Assembly: GCA_029202385.1 (NCBI GenBank)
Contig: CP119314.1
Span: forward strand, 3,722,501 to 3,786,500
Source of the DNA: Candidatus Sphingomonas phytovorans
GTDB lineage: Bacteria; Pseudomonadota; Alphaproteobacteria; Sphingomonadales; Sphingomonadaceae
Length of the DNA stretch: 64,000 nt
Reading direction: 5' to 3'
Both the position numbers and the translations under genes were made by a program. Below are positions 20,217-29,733 of the stretch, piece after piece. The notes beneath the pieces are model-generated. The model had not been told where the DNA came from and did not search any database. It saw only the letters and a program-made list of their open reading frames with translations. Positions within the stretch are counted from its first letter, which is position 1. Every line of letters begins with the position of its first letter.

Positions 20217-20252
20217 AAAAAAAGGGGCGGCCGACCCGAAGATCGCCGCCCC
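20217..20252 (-). terminator. Intrinsic terminator of the 1057-aa TonB receptor gene
   Basis: On the minus strand GGGGCGGC and GCCGCCCC pair around a 13-base loop and are followed by seven T residues. It lies directly after the receptor stop codon and before the TPR-sulfotransferase gene, so read-through or a separate promoter must feed the downstream genes. Confidence 0.88.
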
Positions 20253-20279
20253 AGAATGAACGATCCTTAAATCGAAGGA

Positions 20280-23200
20280 TCAGAAGGTCAGAGATACCGC
20301 TGCATAGAGGTAGCGGCCCAGCGCATCATAGGTGCCGGGATAGGTGTTGCCGCTGCAGGGTCCCGACGGGCACAGGTTCGAACCATCGCGACCGCCATTG
20401 CCCGACGTGACGTAGGGCGGCTGCTTGTCGAAGACGTTGTTCATGCCCAGGCGGAAGTTGTAATTGTCACCAACGCTGAACGACGCCGCCAGGTCGAAAT
20501 AATTGTACGCCTTGATGTGAAGCCCCGGATCATAGTTGTACGCGCCGTTGAGCGACTGGTTGTTCTTCTGGAGCGTCTCGGCCTGGACCGGACCGATGTA
20601 GCGCCACTGCAGCGAGAAACCGATTCCCATCGGAGTCTGCAAGGTTGCACGCGCCTTGTGACGCCATTTCGGAAGCGGGGCGCCGCTGTTCGTCGTGCCG
20701 CCCGCGCTGCAGGTCGGACCATAATAGCCGGCGCAGTCATAGGGCTGCGTGATGCCATTGTCGGTCCGATAGCTGTCGAGATAGGTGCCCGTCATGCTCA
20801 GGTTGAGGTTACCGATGCTGCCGAGACTCTGCGCGAAGGCAGAGCTGACCTCGATACCCTTGGTCTGGGTGCTCCCGATATTGCTCGGGATGTCGTTGAC
20901 GTAACCATTGGGCGTCAACCACAGCGACCGCGCCGCGTCGCGATGGACGAGTCCGCACGAAATCGGCGTGAAGGTCGCCGTCGCATTGGCGACGCAATCC
21001 TTGAGAACCGCATCCTGGCTGGTCGCGCTGATGGTGTCCTTGATCTTGATGTCGAAGTAATCGACCGTCAGCGAGAAGCGCTTCAGGAAGCTCGGCTGGA
21101 TCACGACACCGATCGTCTTGGTGGTCGCGATTTCCGGCCTCAGGTTGGGATTGCCGCCGATCAGGCCGTTATACTGGCCTGCCGGGTTGCTGGCCGTGCC
21201 GGTGCCGACGGTGAAGCCCTGTGCGATACAGCCATAGTCGGTGGCCGTGATCGACTTGGCGCAGGGATCGCTGCTGCCGACGAGACCGACGGTCGGCGTC
21301 GCGAACAGTTCCTGGATGTTGGGCGCGCGCGCCGCGCGGTTATAGGTGCCGCGGAAGCGGATATCGCGGATCGGCGCGAATTCGAGCCCGACCTTCCAGG
21401 TGTCGGTATCATAGCTCTTGTTTGCGCTCGTCTTGTAGGACGAACGGCGGTAGCCGGCGTTCAGCGACAGATCCTTGATGAAACCGTCATGGACGATCGG
21501 AACCTGGGTCTCACCGAAGAACTCCAGCACCCTGAAATTGCCCGACAGCGGCAGCGTCTTGCCACCCTGGCCCGTCAGGTCGCCCGTCTGGAAGGCATTG
21601 TCGGTCTGCAGCTCGAGCGATTCCTTGCGCCATTCGACACCGAGGTTGATCGCCACGCCGTCATCGGCCCAGGGGCTCTTGACGCCATACTGGCCCAGTG
21701 CGCCGGTAAGCGAAGCGCTGGCGATCTGCTCCGAGGTCTGCCCCTTCTGGAAGCCGGTTGCCGAGAGATAGGCAACCGATGCCGGGCTCGCCGCGCCGGC
21801 GCCGCCGAAGACGTTGTAGGGCACGCAGTTGGGATCGCTGCCATCGATGACCGAGCGGCAGACCGGCTGGCCGAAGGTCGAGCTGCCCGCGCGGTTGTCG
21901 GTGACGACGTTCAGCGCCCGGTTGAGCCGCGCGACGGAGAACTCGTTCGAATAGACCTGCGAATAGTTCGAGCGGCCATATTGATAATAGGTGTCATAGG
22001 ACCAGGCGCTGCCCAGGGAGCCCTTGGTACCGATCACCGCGCGGAAGTTGGTGTGCTGCAGATCGGACTGGCGCGGACCGCCCTCGACGTTGCGGCGCAG
22101 CAGCTGGAAGAAGCCCTGATTGTAGACCCGGCCCTGCGAGTCGACGAAGTTGATCGGGGGCGCGTTCGGATTGGGATTATACGGCGCTCCCTGGGCGGTC
22201 GGGAAGTTGCCGAGATAGCCGTTGATGAGGTTCTCCGGGGAGCAAACCACGGCGCGCTGCGTCGCGGACATCAGCGGGTTGTCGCAGTTCATGGTCAGCG
22301 TGTTGCCGAAATCGCCCGACGGCGCGATCTGTGCCACGGTGCGATCGTCCATGAACATGAACTCGAGATACGGCTTGATCGAATCGTTGATCTCGTAGTT
22401 CGCGAACAGGCCGGCAGTGTAACGCTCGTCAGGGCGCTGATAATAGTTGGTCGGCGCGAAGTTGTAGAGCGACGTGCCGTTGACGAAGCCGCCGCCCGGC
22501 CGGAAGGTAAAGGCAGTCGAGGTGCCGACGGTGACTGCGTTGTTGAACAGGAAGACGTTGCCGTTGTCCGAGGTCGCGGAGCCGCCGCACTGCGGAACGC
22601 CTGCACGTGTGTTCTGAAGCACGCAGGCGCTGTAGTCGCGATTGGCCTGCAAAATCGCGTTGACCTTGCGATAGCCGAAATAGGCGACGGCATGGCCGCG
22701 ATTGTCATCGAAGCCCGAGCCGATCGTCAGCGTCGCGTCAACGGCGCCGCCGTCGGCGACGCTGCCCTTGGGATAGCCGTAGCCCGGGAGCCCCGCGCCC
22801 GCGCGCGCATCAAGCAGCGGCGTCAGGAACTTGTCGCGATTGTCGTGCTGGAAAAGGCTGTACTGGCCATCCAGCTTGATGCCGGTGAAGTCGGTGTCGA
22901 TGATGAAGTTGACGACGCCGGCGACGGCGTCAGCGCCATAGGTCGACGATGCACCGCCGGTCAGCACTTCGACGCGCTTCAGGACCGAGGCAGGAATGAT
23001 GTTGATGTCGGCGGCCGAACCGCTGGTCGGGCTCGGATCGCCCGGCAGCAGACGACGACCGTTGACGAGAGAGAGCGTACGCGTGGTGCCGAGACCGCGA
23101 AGATCGACCGTCGCGGTACCGTCGGCGCCATTGGCCCGGGTCGAATTCTGGCTGGCGAACACCGACGGGAGCGAGTTCATCAGGTCCTCGACTCGCGTCG

Positions 23201-23453
23201 TCCCCTGAAGCTTGATGTCCTGCGCTGTCACGACAGTGATCGGGCTAACCGATTCAAGATTGATCTGCGGGATGCGAGATCCGGTGACGACGATGTCGCC
23301 GCCTGGAGCCGCGGCGGGCTGATCGGCAGGCAGCGTGCTCGCTTGCGCCGCATCGGCGGTCTGAGCGTTGGCCTGGGCCGACAGCAGCGCGAGCCCAAGA
23401 ACGATTGGCGCTGTGCCAGCCTTGAGCATCGATATCTTTGCTAGTTTGCTCAC
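20280..23453 (-). CDS. Large TonB-dependent receptor (module one)
   Basis: 1057 aa. Signal peptide ends near LALLSAQANAQ. The linker is followed by the plug (about residues 50-190): GGDIVVTGSRIPQINLES, TRVEDLMNSLPSVFASQNST, VDLRGLGTTRTLSLVNGRRL and STYGADAVAGVVNFI, all typical of the long TonB receptors abundant in sphingomonads and caulobacters. The barrel ends LGRYLYAAVSLTF. The start is GTG (MSKLAKISMLKAG) with AAGGAAACGGGGAAGT upstream; an ATG at MLKAG is the alternative. The genes downstream encode PAPS- and 2OG-dependent modifying enzymes. The imported ligand is unknown. Confidence 0.94.
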   Translation of the reverse strand: MSKLAKISMLKAGTAPIVLGLALLSAQANAQTADAAQASTLPADQPAAAPGGDIVVTGSRIPQINLESVSPITVVTAQDIKLQGTTRVEDLMNSLPSVFASQNSTRANGADGTATVDLRGLGTTRTLSLVNGRRLLPGDPSPTSGSAADINIIPASVLKRVEVLTGGASSTYGADAVAGVVNFIIDTDFTGIKLDGQYSLFQHDNRDKFLTPLLDARAGAGLPGYGYPKGSVADGGAVDATLTIGSGFDDNRGHAVAYFGYRKVNAILQANRDYSACVLQNTRAGVPQCGGSATSDNGNVFLFNNAVTVGTSTAFTFRPGGGFVNGTSLYNFAPTNYYQRPDERYTAGLFANYEINDSIKPYLEFMFMDDRTVAQIAPSGDFGNTLTMNCDNPLMSATQRAVVCSPENLINGYLGNFPTAQGAPYNPNPNAPPINFVDSQGRVYNQGFFQLLRRNVEGGPRQSDLQHTNFRAVIGTKGSLGSAWSYDTYYQYGRSNYSQVYSNEFSVARLNRALNVVTDNRAGSSTFGQPVCRSVIDGSDPNCVPYNVFGGAGAASPASVAYLSATGFQKGQTSEQIASASLTGALGQYGVKSPWADDGVAINLGVEWRKESLELQTDNAFQTGDLTGQGGKTLPLSGNFRVLEFFGETQVPIVHDGFIKDLSLNAGYRRSSYKTSANKSYDTDTWKVGLEFAPIRDIRFRGTYNRAARAPNIQELFATPTVGLVGSSDPCAKSITATDYGCIAQGFTVGTGTASNPAGQYNGLIGGNPNLRPEIATTKTIGVVIQPSFLKRFSLTVDYFDIKIKDTISATSQDAVLKDCVANATATFTPISCGLVHRDAARSLWLTPNGYVNDIPSNIGSTQTKGIEVSSAFAQSLGSIGNLNLSMTGTYLDSYRTDNGITQPYDCAGYYGPTCSAGGTTNSGAPLPKWRHKARATLQTPMGIGFSLQWRYIGPVQAETLQKNNQSLNGAYNYDPGLHIKAYNYFDLAASFSVGDNYNFRLGMNNVFDKQPPYVTSGNGGRDGSNLCPSGPCSGNTYPGTYDALGRYLYAAVSLTF

Positions 23454-23640
23454 TTCCCCGTTTCCTTTCTTGCCGCGCGGTGACCGCGCGGATTGATGTC
23501 GTGGAGAGGCCCGGAGCCCACTCCCGACGATGTATTAGTCAGTGCCTGTGGGGACTTGCGCTGTAAACGGCTTGTGCGGCAGTTGTGAAAATTGCCTTTT
23601 ACTGTTGCGCCATTGCAACAATGATGAAATTGTAACCATT

Positions 23641-24165
23641 ATGAAAAGCATCAAGTTCGCAACCGCTTTCCTGACCGCTTTATTGGCGGCGTATCCGGCC
23701 ATCGCGCGGGACGAGCCGGCGCCTGCGCGCGCACCGGTATTTCAGCATCTGATCGATTGTCGTGCGATAACCGATACCGGCGCCCGTCTCGCATGTTATG
23801 ATCGCGAAGTGGCAGCTCTCGCCGACGCGGAAGCTGCGAAGAACGTCGTAATCATCGACAAGGAACAGATACGTGGCGCGAAACGCTCCTTGTTCGGCCT
23901 GACATTACCGAGCTTCAAGCTATTTGCCGGCAACGACAATGAAGATGTTGGGCAGATCGAATCCAGAATCACTTCCGCACGGGACGGAACCGACGGATGG
24001 ATCGTCGGACTGGCTGACGGATCGATGTGGCGACAGATCGATACCAAACCGTTCATCCGCGAACCGAAGCCTGGGCTGGACGTTGTCGTGCGGCGTGCGA
24101 GCCTGGGCAGCTTCATGATGCGCGTCGGAGGAGCCCCGGGCGTTCGGGTGAAGCGCGTCATGTGA
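23641..24165 (+). CDS. Small secreted protein with CxAI...RLACYD motif
   Basis: 174 aa. The signal peptide is MKSIKFATAFLTALLAAYPA with likely cleavage after AIA. HLIDCRAITDTGARLACYDR contains two Cys spaced as in many short periplasmic proteins of alphaproteobacteria that share a C..I.D...RL.CYD motif; function is unknown. The C-terminal part (IESRITSARDGTDGWIVGLA and WRQIDTKPFIREPKPGLDVV) resembles a small beta-barrel, perhaps an SH3-like fold. It is alone on the plus strand between the two TonB-receptor modules. A longer upstream in-frame start lacks a ribosome site and would displace the signal peptide. Confidence 0.75.
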   Translation: MKSIKFATAFLTALLAAYPAIARDEPAPARAPVFQHLIDCRAITDTGARLACYDREVAALADAEAAKNVVIIDKEQIRGAKRSLFGLTLPSFKLFAGNDNEDVGQIESRITSARDGTDGWIVGLADGSMWRQIDTKPFIREPKPGLDVVVRRASLGSFMMRVGGAPGVRVKRVM

Positions 24166-24245
24166 AGACGGGCAGCGGAGGAACACCCCGCCCGCCGGTA
24201 AAGGCTCCGCTCCCGGATCGACGTATCGCGCCAATCTGACTGGCG

Positions 24246-25223
24246 TCAGGCTTCCGGGCCATCCCAGGGTGAGAAAGCGCGGGCCCGTATCCAGCGGGTT
24301 GCCAGCCATTTGGTGCCGCGGATTACCGGTTCGCCGCTGTGGCGCTTCGAGGGATCGGGCGCCCCGTTCGAGTCGACGTTCCTGAACACGATCGCATCAC
24401 CGGCCCGGGGCGTGATGTCCAGCCGGTACGCCGGAAACGTCGTCCGCCCGCCTTCAAATCCGTCATTGAGATAGACGAGGACCGTCGCGACGCGCTGGTT
24501 CCGGGTATTGGGCAGGATATCCGAATGCAGCCTGAATTGCTGCCCGGGGCGATAGCGCAGGACCGCCAGGGATTCACCCTGGCCGGTCTCGGTGCCGCTC
24601 GCCGCGGCGATGCGCCTGTTCAGCGCCTGCACCACCAGATCCTCACGCGTCGGGCCGACCGCTGCATCCTCCGCCATCCTGACGGGGTGAGCGATCCAGC
24701 GGCCGGTGCGTGAATCGATCACACGGGCTGGTTCAAGCAGATCGGCCGCGACAGTCGCGACATGGGCACATTCCTCCGGTGTGAACAGCCTCGGAAAACG
24801 CATGATGCCGGAATCGACACCGAGCATTTCACGTTCGGGCAAGACCAGGGGATGGCCGTCCGCGCCGATCTTCATAGCGTCGAGCAGCTTCAACTGCCCC
24901 CCGGCCATCGGATCGGCCAGGGCGGCGGCACGCAGAAGTTTCAAGGCGGCAGCCCAGTCCGGCAAGCCCCCGCTGCCATTGGCGGTCAACGCCACCTCCA
25001 TCAGCGCCGCATCGACATGACCGATCGCAACGGCCCTGCGCAGCAACGCACGGGCCGTGACGAGGTCCCGCGAGACCGGCTCTCCCACCAGATGCCATAC
25101 GGCGAGTTGCATCAGGGCATCGACGTCGCCCGCATCGGCGGCCCGGGTCAGCAACGCGATCCCGTCAGCGATCGCGCCCGATGCGACCAGTTTGTTGGCG
25201 AGGGCCACGGGGGGTTCCGACAT
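24246..25223 (-). CDS. Prolyl 4-hydroxylase-like 2OG-Fe(II) oxygenase with Sel1-like repeats
   Basis: 325 aa. Residues 1-120 are Sel1/TPR-like helical repeats (LMQLAVWHLVGEPVSRDLVT). The C-terminal part is a P4Hc domain: RFPRLFTPEECAHVATVAAD starts it, YRPGQQFRLHSDILPNTRNQ holds the HxD iron ligands, VYLNDGFEGGRTTFP follows, RHSGEPVIRGTKWLATRWIR supplies the distal His and the Lys/Arg pair for 2-oxoglutarate. AGGAAGGAACG precedes the ATG. It lies downstream of a large TonB receptor gene and its terminator, repeating the arrangement of the sulfotransferase module next door. Likely hydroxylates prolines or related positions in a bound peptide. Confidence 0.9.
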   Translation of the reverse strand: MSEPPVALANKLVASGAIADGIALLTRAADAGDVDALMQLAVWHLVGEPVSRDLVTARALLRRAVAIGHVDAALMEVALTANGSGGLPDWAAALKLLRAAALADPMAGGQLKLLDAMKIGADGHPLVLPEREMLGVDSGIMRFPRLFTPEECAHVATVAADLLEPARVIDSRTGRWIAHPVRMAEDAAVGPTREDLVVQALNRRIAAASGTETGQGESLAVLRYRPGQQFRLHSDILPNTRNQRVATVLVYLNDGFEGGRTTFPAYRLDITPRAGDAIVFRNVDSNGAPDPSKRHSGEPVIRGTKWLATRWIRARAFSPWDGPEA

Positions 25224-25250
25224 CGTTCCTTCCTACCGGAATTGACCACC

Positions 25251-25285
25251 AAAAAAAAAGGGCCGGAGGATGACTCCTCCGGCCC
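25251..25285 (-). terminator. Intrinsic terminator of the 1080-aa TonB receptor gene
   Basis: On the minus strand GGGCCGGAGGA and TCCTCCGGCCC pair perfectly over 11 bp around a four-base loop and are followed by nine T residues. It lies between the receptor stop and the prolyl-hydroxylase start. Confidence 0.93.
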
Positions 25286-25304
25286 TTCAATGTTCTGGGA
25301 TCGA

Positions 25305-28300
25305 TCAGAACTTGGCGGTTGCGCCCATGTAGAAGAAGCGACCACGGTTGTCGTAGACGCCCGAACCGGCACCGACACCGGTGAGGCCGTACGGCGGGTT
25401 GACGTCGCCGATATTGGTGACGCCGCCGTAGAAGTTGAACTTCTCGGTCACGTCATAGCTCGCGCGGATGTCATTGTAGGTGATCGCAGGATACTTCTTG
25501 ATCGGCGCGTAATCCGGGTTCTGCGGCGGCTGGCCGTTGACCGCGTTATAGTCTTCCCACGTGTTGAGATACATTCCGTCCAGCCAGCGCAGCGTGTGCC
25601 CGATGGTGAACTTGCCGAACTTCAGGTCGGTGCTGATGTTGAAAGAGTCCGAAGGATAGCTCAATTCATCGGTCAGCACATTCTTGAAGGTGGGGCGCGA
25701 CGGATCGGTGAACTCGTCACGCTGGATGACATGGGTCCATACGCCCTTCACGCTTGCCTTCACGAAACCGAAGTCGCGGTTGAAACCGATCTGCGTATCG
25801 ATACCCCGAGCCTTCAGCTTGGCGTAGTTCTGGGGGCTGTCCCTGAAGGTGCCGTTGAGGATCCGGAACGGCGTACCCGAAATGCTGCCGGTCGCATCGT
25901 CACGCTTGAACAGGGCGCAGAACTGATTGGCCAGCGACGGTGCATCATAGCAGGCGTTCAGCGCATTCTGCACCGTTGTCGAGGTGATCACGTCATTGAC
26001 GGTGATGTCGTAATAATCAACCGATACGGTCAGACCGCGAGCAAAGCTCGGCTGATAGACGCCACCCAAGGTCCAGGACGTGGACTTTTCCGCCTTCAGA
26101 TTCGGGTTGCCGCCGCTGACGATCTCCAATGACTGGTTGAAGACAAAGTCATAGCTGGTCGGAATGCCGGCAGCCGCGCAGTTGGCGGCGCGGGTAGAGG
26201 AGCCCGTGCCGATGTTGCGCGCCGAGCAGGGATCATTGGGCGCAGGCGTGAAGTTCTGCCCCGGAAGCGTGTAGAGATCCCCGAGGTACGGCGAGCGCAC
26301 CGACTTGGAATAGGAGCCACGCAGCAGAAGGTCGCTGACCGGCCGCCACGTCACGTCGCCGCTATAGGCGAACACGGTTCCCACGCTTCCCTTATAGTCA
26401 GCCACGCGAGCCGAACCATTGACCGTCAGTTCCTTCAGCAGGAAGACGTCCTTGACCAGCGGGATCGAGACCTCGCCGAAAGCTTCCTTCACCTCGAAGG
26501 AAGGAGCCCTGAAGGACGGGATCGCGTTGTAGAAAGCGTAGCCCGCCTGGGTCATCGGATCCAGATCGTAGCGCATCGTCTCCCGGCGATATTCGCCACC
26601 GACCGAGAAACCGACCGGGCCGCCAGGCAGCTGGAACAATTGCCCCAGGTTACCCGACACGAAGCCGCTGACGACGAGCTGGGTCGCCTTGCCGCTCGCC
26701 GTGGTCGGCATGAGCAGATAGGCCTTGGCGGCATCGCTGACGCTTCCCTCGCCGAACGGATTCAGCGGAACGCAGGCGGCGACGTCCTTGGCCAACTGCG
26801 CCGGGTTTCCGGCACGATCCCTCCCGGCATAGGCGGCATCGACCTGCGAGCGGCAAACGATCTGCCCCGCGCTATTCCGGGTGGTGTCCATCGCCAGCAG
26901 GAACCGCTGACGATTGATGTTTCCGGTGATGACGTTGTCTTCTTTGTGCTCGCCATAGTTGGCCGAGATTTCGTAGTTCCAGTCGGTATTGAAGTCACCC
27001 CGGACACCAACGACCGCGCGGAAGGTCTCACGCTTGATCCGCTCGTCGCGCGTGCCCAGATCGACCCAGTTGCGACGAAGCGAAAAGCGGTAGGTGCCCG
27101 CCTGAACCTGCGCGAGCGCGGCTGCCTGATCGGCTGCGGCGCCCGCAGTCGTATTCAGCGACGTCTTGAAAGCTGCACCGGTGTTGGGATTGACCCCCGA
27201 ATTGATTGCCGCAATCAACTGCTGCCTGATAGTCGCTTGCGCCGCAGACCCCAGATACGGGTTGTCGAGGCGTGTGCCCTCGCGATTCACGCTGCCCCCG
27301 GCGTTCGTGTAGGAACGATCGGTGAAGCCGGCGACCGCGATGCCGTCCTGCAGCGTCTGCCCCTGCGAGAAGAACGGGCCGCTCTGCGAACCGAACGCTT
27401 CCGTGCGGACATATTTCGCTTCGAAGAAGGGCACGAACGCAGGAGATATCTCGAAATGCCCGACGGCATTGAAGACATAGCGCTTCAGATCCGGCGAGAG
27501 CACCACGAGCTTGCCTTCACGACCGGTCATGCCGTTGCCGTTCACGAAGCTGCCGTTCGGGCCAAGGCCAACACGCAGGCCGGTCTGATTGACGAGGCTG
27601 CCATTGGGCTGGAAAAGATAGGCGCAGGTGAACGAGTTCCCGACAGCGTCCGTGCCGCATGGTGCACCGGCGTTGCCATAACGGAAACCAAGCTGACCAC
27701 CGAGCGAGATCGTCGAGCTGCGGATGTCGCGATAGAAGGCCCGGTCGATGACGTCGTCCGACGGCGCGCCGACATCCGTATCGACGATCACGAACGCGTC
27801 GTTCTGGCGGAGGTTCGGACGACCCGAGGCGTAATAATCCTGCTGGTGCGCGAATTCGGCGTTGATCGCGATGTTGCCGCGACCCTCGGCGAAATTCTTG
27901 CCTGCGACCAGCGAGATATACTGGTTGCCGGCATCGCCGTATTTGCTGACGCCGCCCTGGGCGTGCAACTGCAAGCCGTCGTAATTGTCCTTGACGATGA
28001 AGTTCACCACGCCGGCGATCGCATCGGAGCCGTAGATCGACGAGTTGCCGCCGGTCACGATGTCGACCCGTTCGATCAGGTCGGTCGGCAGGGTGTTGAT
28101 GTCAACCGCGTTGCCGTTGTTGATGATGTCGGCAGTCACCTGACGGCGGCCGTTGATCAGCACCAGCGTGCGCGAGCGGCCAAGGCCGCGCAGGTCGAGG
28201 AAGTTGAGGCCGCGCACACCCAGGCCAGACGTCGAATTCTGCGAACCCAGGGAGGAGCGGAGCTGCGGCATCTGGTTCAGCACGTCGCCGACGGAGATAC

Positions 28301-28547
28301 GGCCAGTCTGGAAGATCTGCTCCCCGGTGATGGTCGTGATCGGAACCGGCGAATCGGCGTTGGGCTGGCGGATGCGCGAGCCGGTCACGACGATGGCTTC
28401 GGGCTCTTCCTCGGCGGTCGTCGTGGTCGTGTCGGTGTTCGGCGCGGTCGCCTGCGCGAAGGCGGGCGACGCCACGAGCGCGAGCGACATCGGCGCGACC
28501 GTGGCGAGAAGGCGCAGTTTCTGCGCGAGTAAAGTATTGTGAATCAC
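25305..28547 (-). CDS. Large TonB-dependent receptor (module two)
   Basis: About 1080 aa. The GTG at 28547 (MIHNTLLAQKLRLLATVAP) is preferred because CGAGGGAAAAATTAC lies upstream and it puts the signal peptide (ending ASPAFAQ) at the N-terminus; a longer frame adds about 70 unlikely residues. Plug signatures are PEAIVVTGSRIRQPNADSP, VGDVLNQMPQLRSSLG, LNFLDLRGLGRSRTLVLING and SSIYGSDAIAGVVNFIV. The barrel ends RGRFFYMGATAKF. The plug is closely similar in style to the neighbouring 1057-aa receptor, so the two may be distant duplicates with different barrels. Ligand unknown. Confidence 0.93.
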   Translation of the reverse strand: MIHNTLLAQKLRLLATVAPMSLALVASPAFAQATAPNTDTTTTTAEEEPEAIVVTGSRIRQPNADSPVPITTITGEQIFQTGRISVGDVLNQMPQLRSSLGSQNSTSGLGVRGLNFLDLRGLGRSRTLVLINGRRQVTADIINNGNAVDINTLPTDLIERVDIVTGGNSSIYGSDAIAGVVNFIVKDNYDGLQLHAQGGVSKYGDAGNQYISLVAGKNFAEGRGNIAINAEFAHQQDYYASGRPNLRQNDAFVIVDTDVGAPSDDVIDRAFYRDIRSSTISLGGQLGFRYGNAGAPCGTDAVGNSFTCAYLFQPNGSLVNQTGLRVGLGPNGSFVNGNGMTGREGKLVVLSPDLKRYVFNAVGHFEISPAFVPFFEAKYVRTEAFGSQSGPFFSQGQTLQDGIAVAGFTDRSYTNAGGSVNREGTRLDNPYLGSAAQATIRQQLIAAINSGVNPNTGAAFKTSLNTTAGAAADQAAALAQVQAGTYRFSLRRNWVDLGTRDERIKRETFRAVVGVRGDFNTDWNYEISANYGEHKEDNVITGNINRQRFLLAMDTTRNSAGQIVCRSQVDAAYAGRDRAGNPAQLAKDVAACVPLNPFGEGSVSDAAKAYLLMPTTASGKATQLVVSGFVSGNLGQLFQLPGGPVGFSVGGEYRRETMRYDLDPMTQAGYAFYNAIPSFRAPSFEVKEAFGEVSIPLVKDVFLLKELTVNGSARVADYKGSVGTVFAYSGDVTWRPVSDLLLRGSYSKSVRSPYLGDLYTLPGQNFTPAPNDPCSARNIGTGSSTRAANCAAAGIPTSYDFVFNQSLEIVSGGNPNLKAEKSTSWTLGGVYQPSFARGLTVSVDYYDITVNDVITSTTVQNALNACYDAPSLANQFCALFKRDDATGSISGTPFRILNGTFRDSPQNYAKLKARGIDTQIGFNRDFGFVKASVKGVWTHVIQRDEFTDPSRPTFKNVLTDELSYPSDSFNISTDLKFGKFTIGHTLRWLDGMYLNTWEDYNAVNGQPPQNPDYAPIKKYPAITYNDIRASYDVTEKFNFYGGVTNIGDVNPPYGLTGVGAGSGVYDNRGRFFYMGATAKF

Positions 28548-28812
28548 GTAATTTTTCCCTCGCTTGGCCCCTCCGTTCGCGTTTCGCGATCCGGTAGGGC
28601 GGTTGCCAAGCCCCCATCGACCGCACGCAATACGGCCCCAAGAGACATGCCGTCGTGATGGGACACGGGGTTGGCGACTGTAAAGGTGCCATTCATATTC
28701 GCTGCGCTGCTTTCGCCAGATCTGTATCCGAAAAGACACATAATCGACGCGTTTCGGCAGCAAATGGCCAGTATCCTGTGATACTGTGCTGCGACTGCGA
28801 AGGTCTGGAGCG

Positions 28813-29733
28813 CTATTGCGCGACCGGCATCGGCCCCGCGACGAGCAGCGGGTCGATGCGGGATTCGCGCCACTTCATCCCCCAGTGGAGATGCGGCCCG
28901 GAGGCCCGGCCGGTCATCCCGACCAACCCGACCGGCTGCCCCCGCTTCAACCGTTCGCCAAGGCGAACGGTGATCTTGGACAGGTGGAGGAACGCGGTGT
29001 TCAGCCCCATGCCGTGATCGATCATCAGCAGGTTCCCCTCAAGCGTGAAGGGGTGATCGGCGGCAAGGATGACCACGCCGTCAGCCGGCGCCAGCACGAC
29101 GGTCCCGGTCGGGCGGGCGATGTCGAGCCCCGAATGATAGCTGCCGGCCTCGCCGTTCCGGTAGATTCGCTGCGACCCGAACAGGGTGGAGATCCGCCCG
29201 AGCACCGGCCACATGAACGGCCCGCGCCAGCCGTCCGCGTCAGTCACGATCCGGCGCGCGGCGTTGATCTGGGCGAGCTCGGCCGGGCGCAGCTTCTCGA
29301 ATTCAGGCTGGGGCACCGGATATTTGGGCACCGTGTCGAGCGTCGAGATATCCCAGGCGCGCGGCGCGACCGTCAGCGTGTCGCGCACCTCGCGCCCGTC
29401 GCCAAGCGTCGCGACCAGCGTCGCGGTCGATTTCGCATCGCGATCGAACGCAATCACGAAACGGCCGTCTGGCGCGACGGGGATCGCGGTGCCGTCGAAG
29501 GAGAGCATGCTCGTGCCGACGGGCGCGATGCCGATCACCAGACCGCCCTGGATCATGCTGCCCGAATAGCTGAAACTCGCCCGCACGGGGACACGCTGCG
29601 ACGGGACGGTCGGCGCCACGCGAGGACTGGCCTGGACTGGCCGGATCGTCGGCCGCGATACCGACGGGGTAGTGCAACTTCCGGCGATGATCAGCGCGGT
29701 GCCCCCCGCCATCCAGCGCCGAAATCGCTTCAT
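28813..29733 (-). CDS. M23 family metallopeptidase (LytM domain), probable lipoprotein or exported
   Basis: 306 aa starting [20 protein letters not shown], where AGSC may serve as a lipobox. The N-terminal half (about residues 45-130) is a beta-rich immunoglobulin-like or linker region. The C-terminal LytM domain has YHSGLDIARPTGT (first His and Asp ligands) and SGPHLHWGMKWR (HxH), so the zinc site is intact and the enzyme should cleave peptidoglycan cross-links. The start overlaps the stop of the DUF2093 gene (ATGA), making it the last gene of the xseA - DUF2093 - M23 run. Confidence 0.9.
   Translation of the reverse strand: MKRFRRWMAGGTALIIAGSCTTPSVSRPTIRPVQASPRVAPTVPSQRVPVRASFSYSGSMIQGGLVIGIAPVGTSMLSFDGTAIPVAPDGRFVIAFDRDAKSTATLVATLGDGREVRDTLTVAPRAWDISTLDTVPKYPVPQPEFEKLRPAELAQINAARRIVTDADGWRGPFMWPVLGRISTLFGSQRIYRNGEAGSYHSGLDIARPTGTVVLAPADGVVILAADHPFTLEGNLLMIDHGMGLNTAFLHLSKITVRLGERLKRGQPVGLVGMTGRASGPHLHWGMKWRESRIDPLLVAGPMPVAQ

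Noticed and set aside
20517..23444. A 975-codon open frame on the plus strand
   Set aside because: Antisense shadow of the 1057-aa TonB receptor gene. No ribosome site, signal or domain, and the composition is that of a mirrored GC-rich gene. The same holds for the frames at 10177-12048 and 26640-28532.
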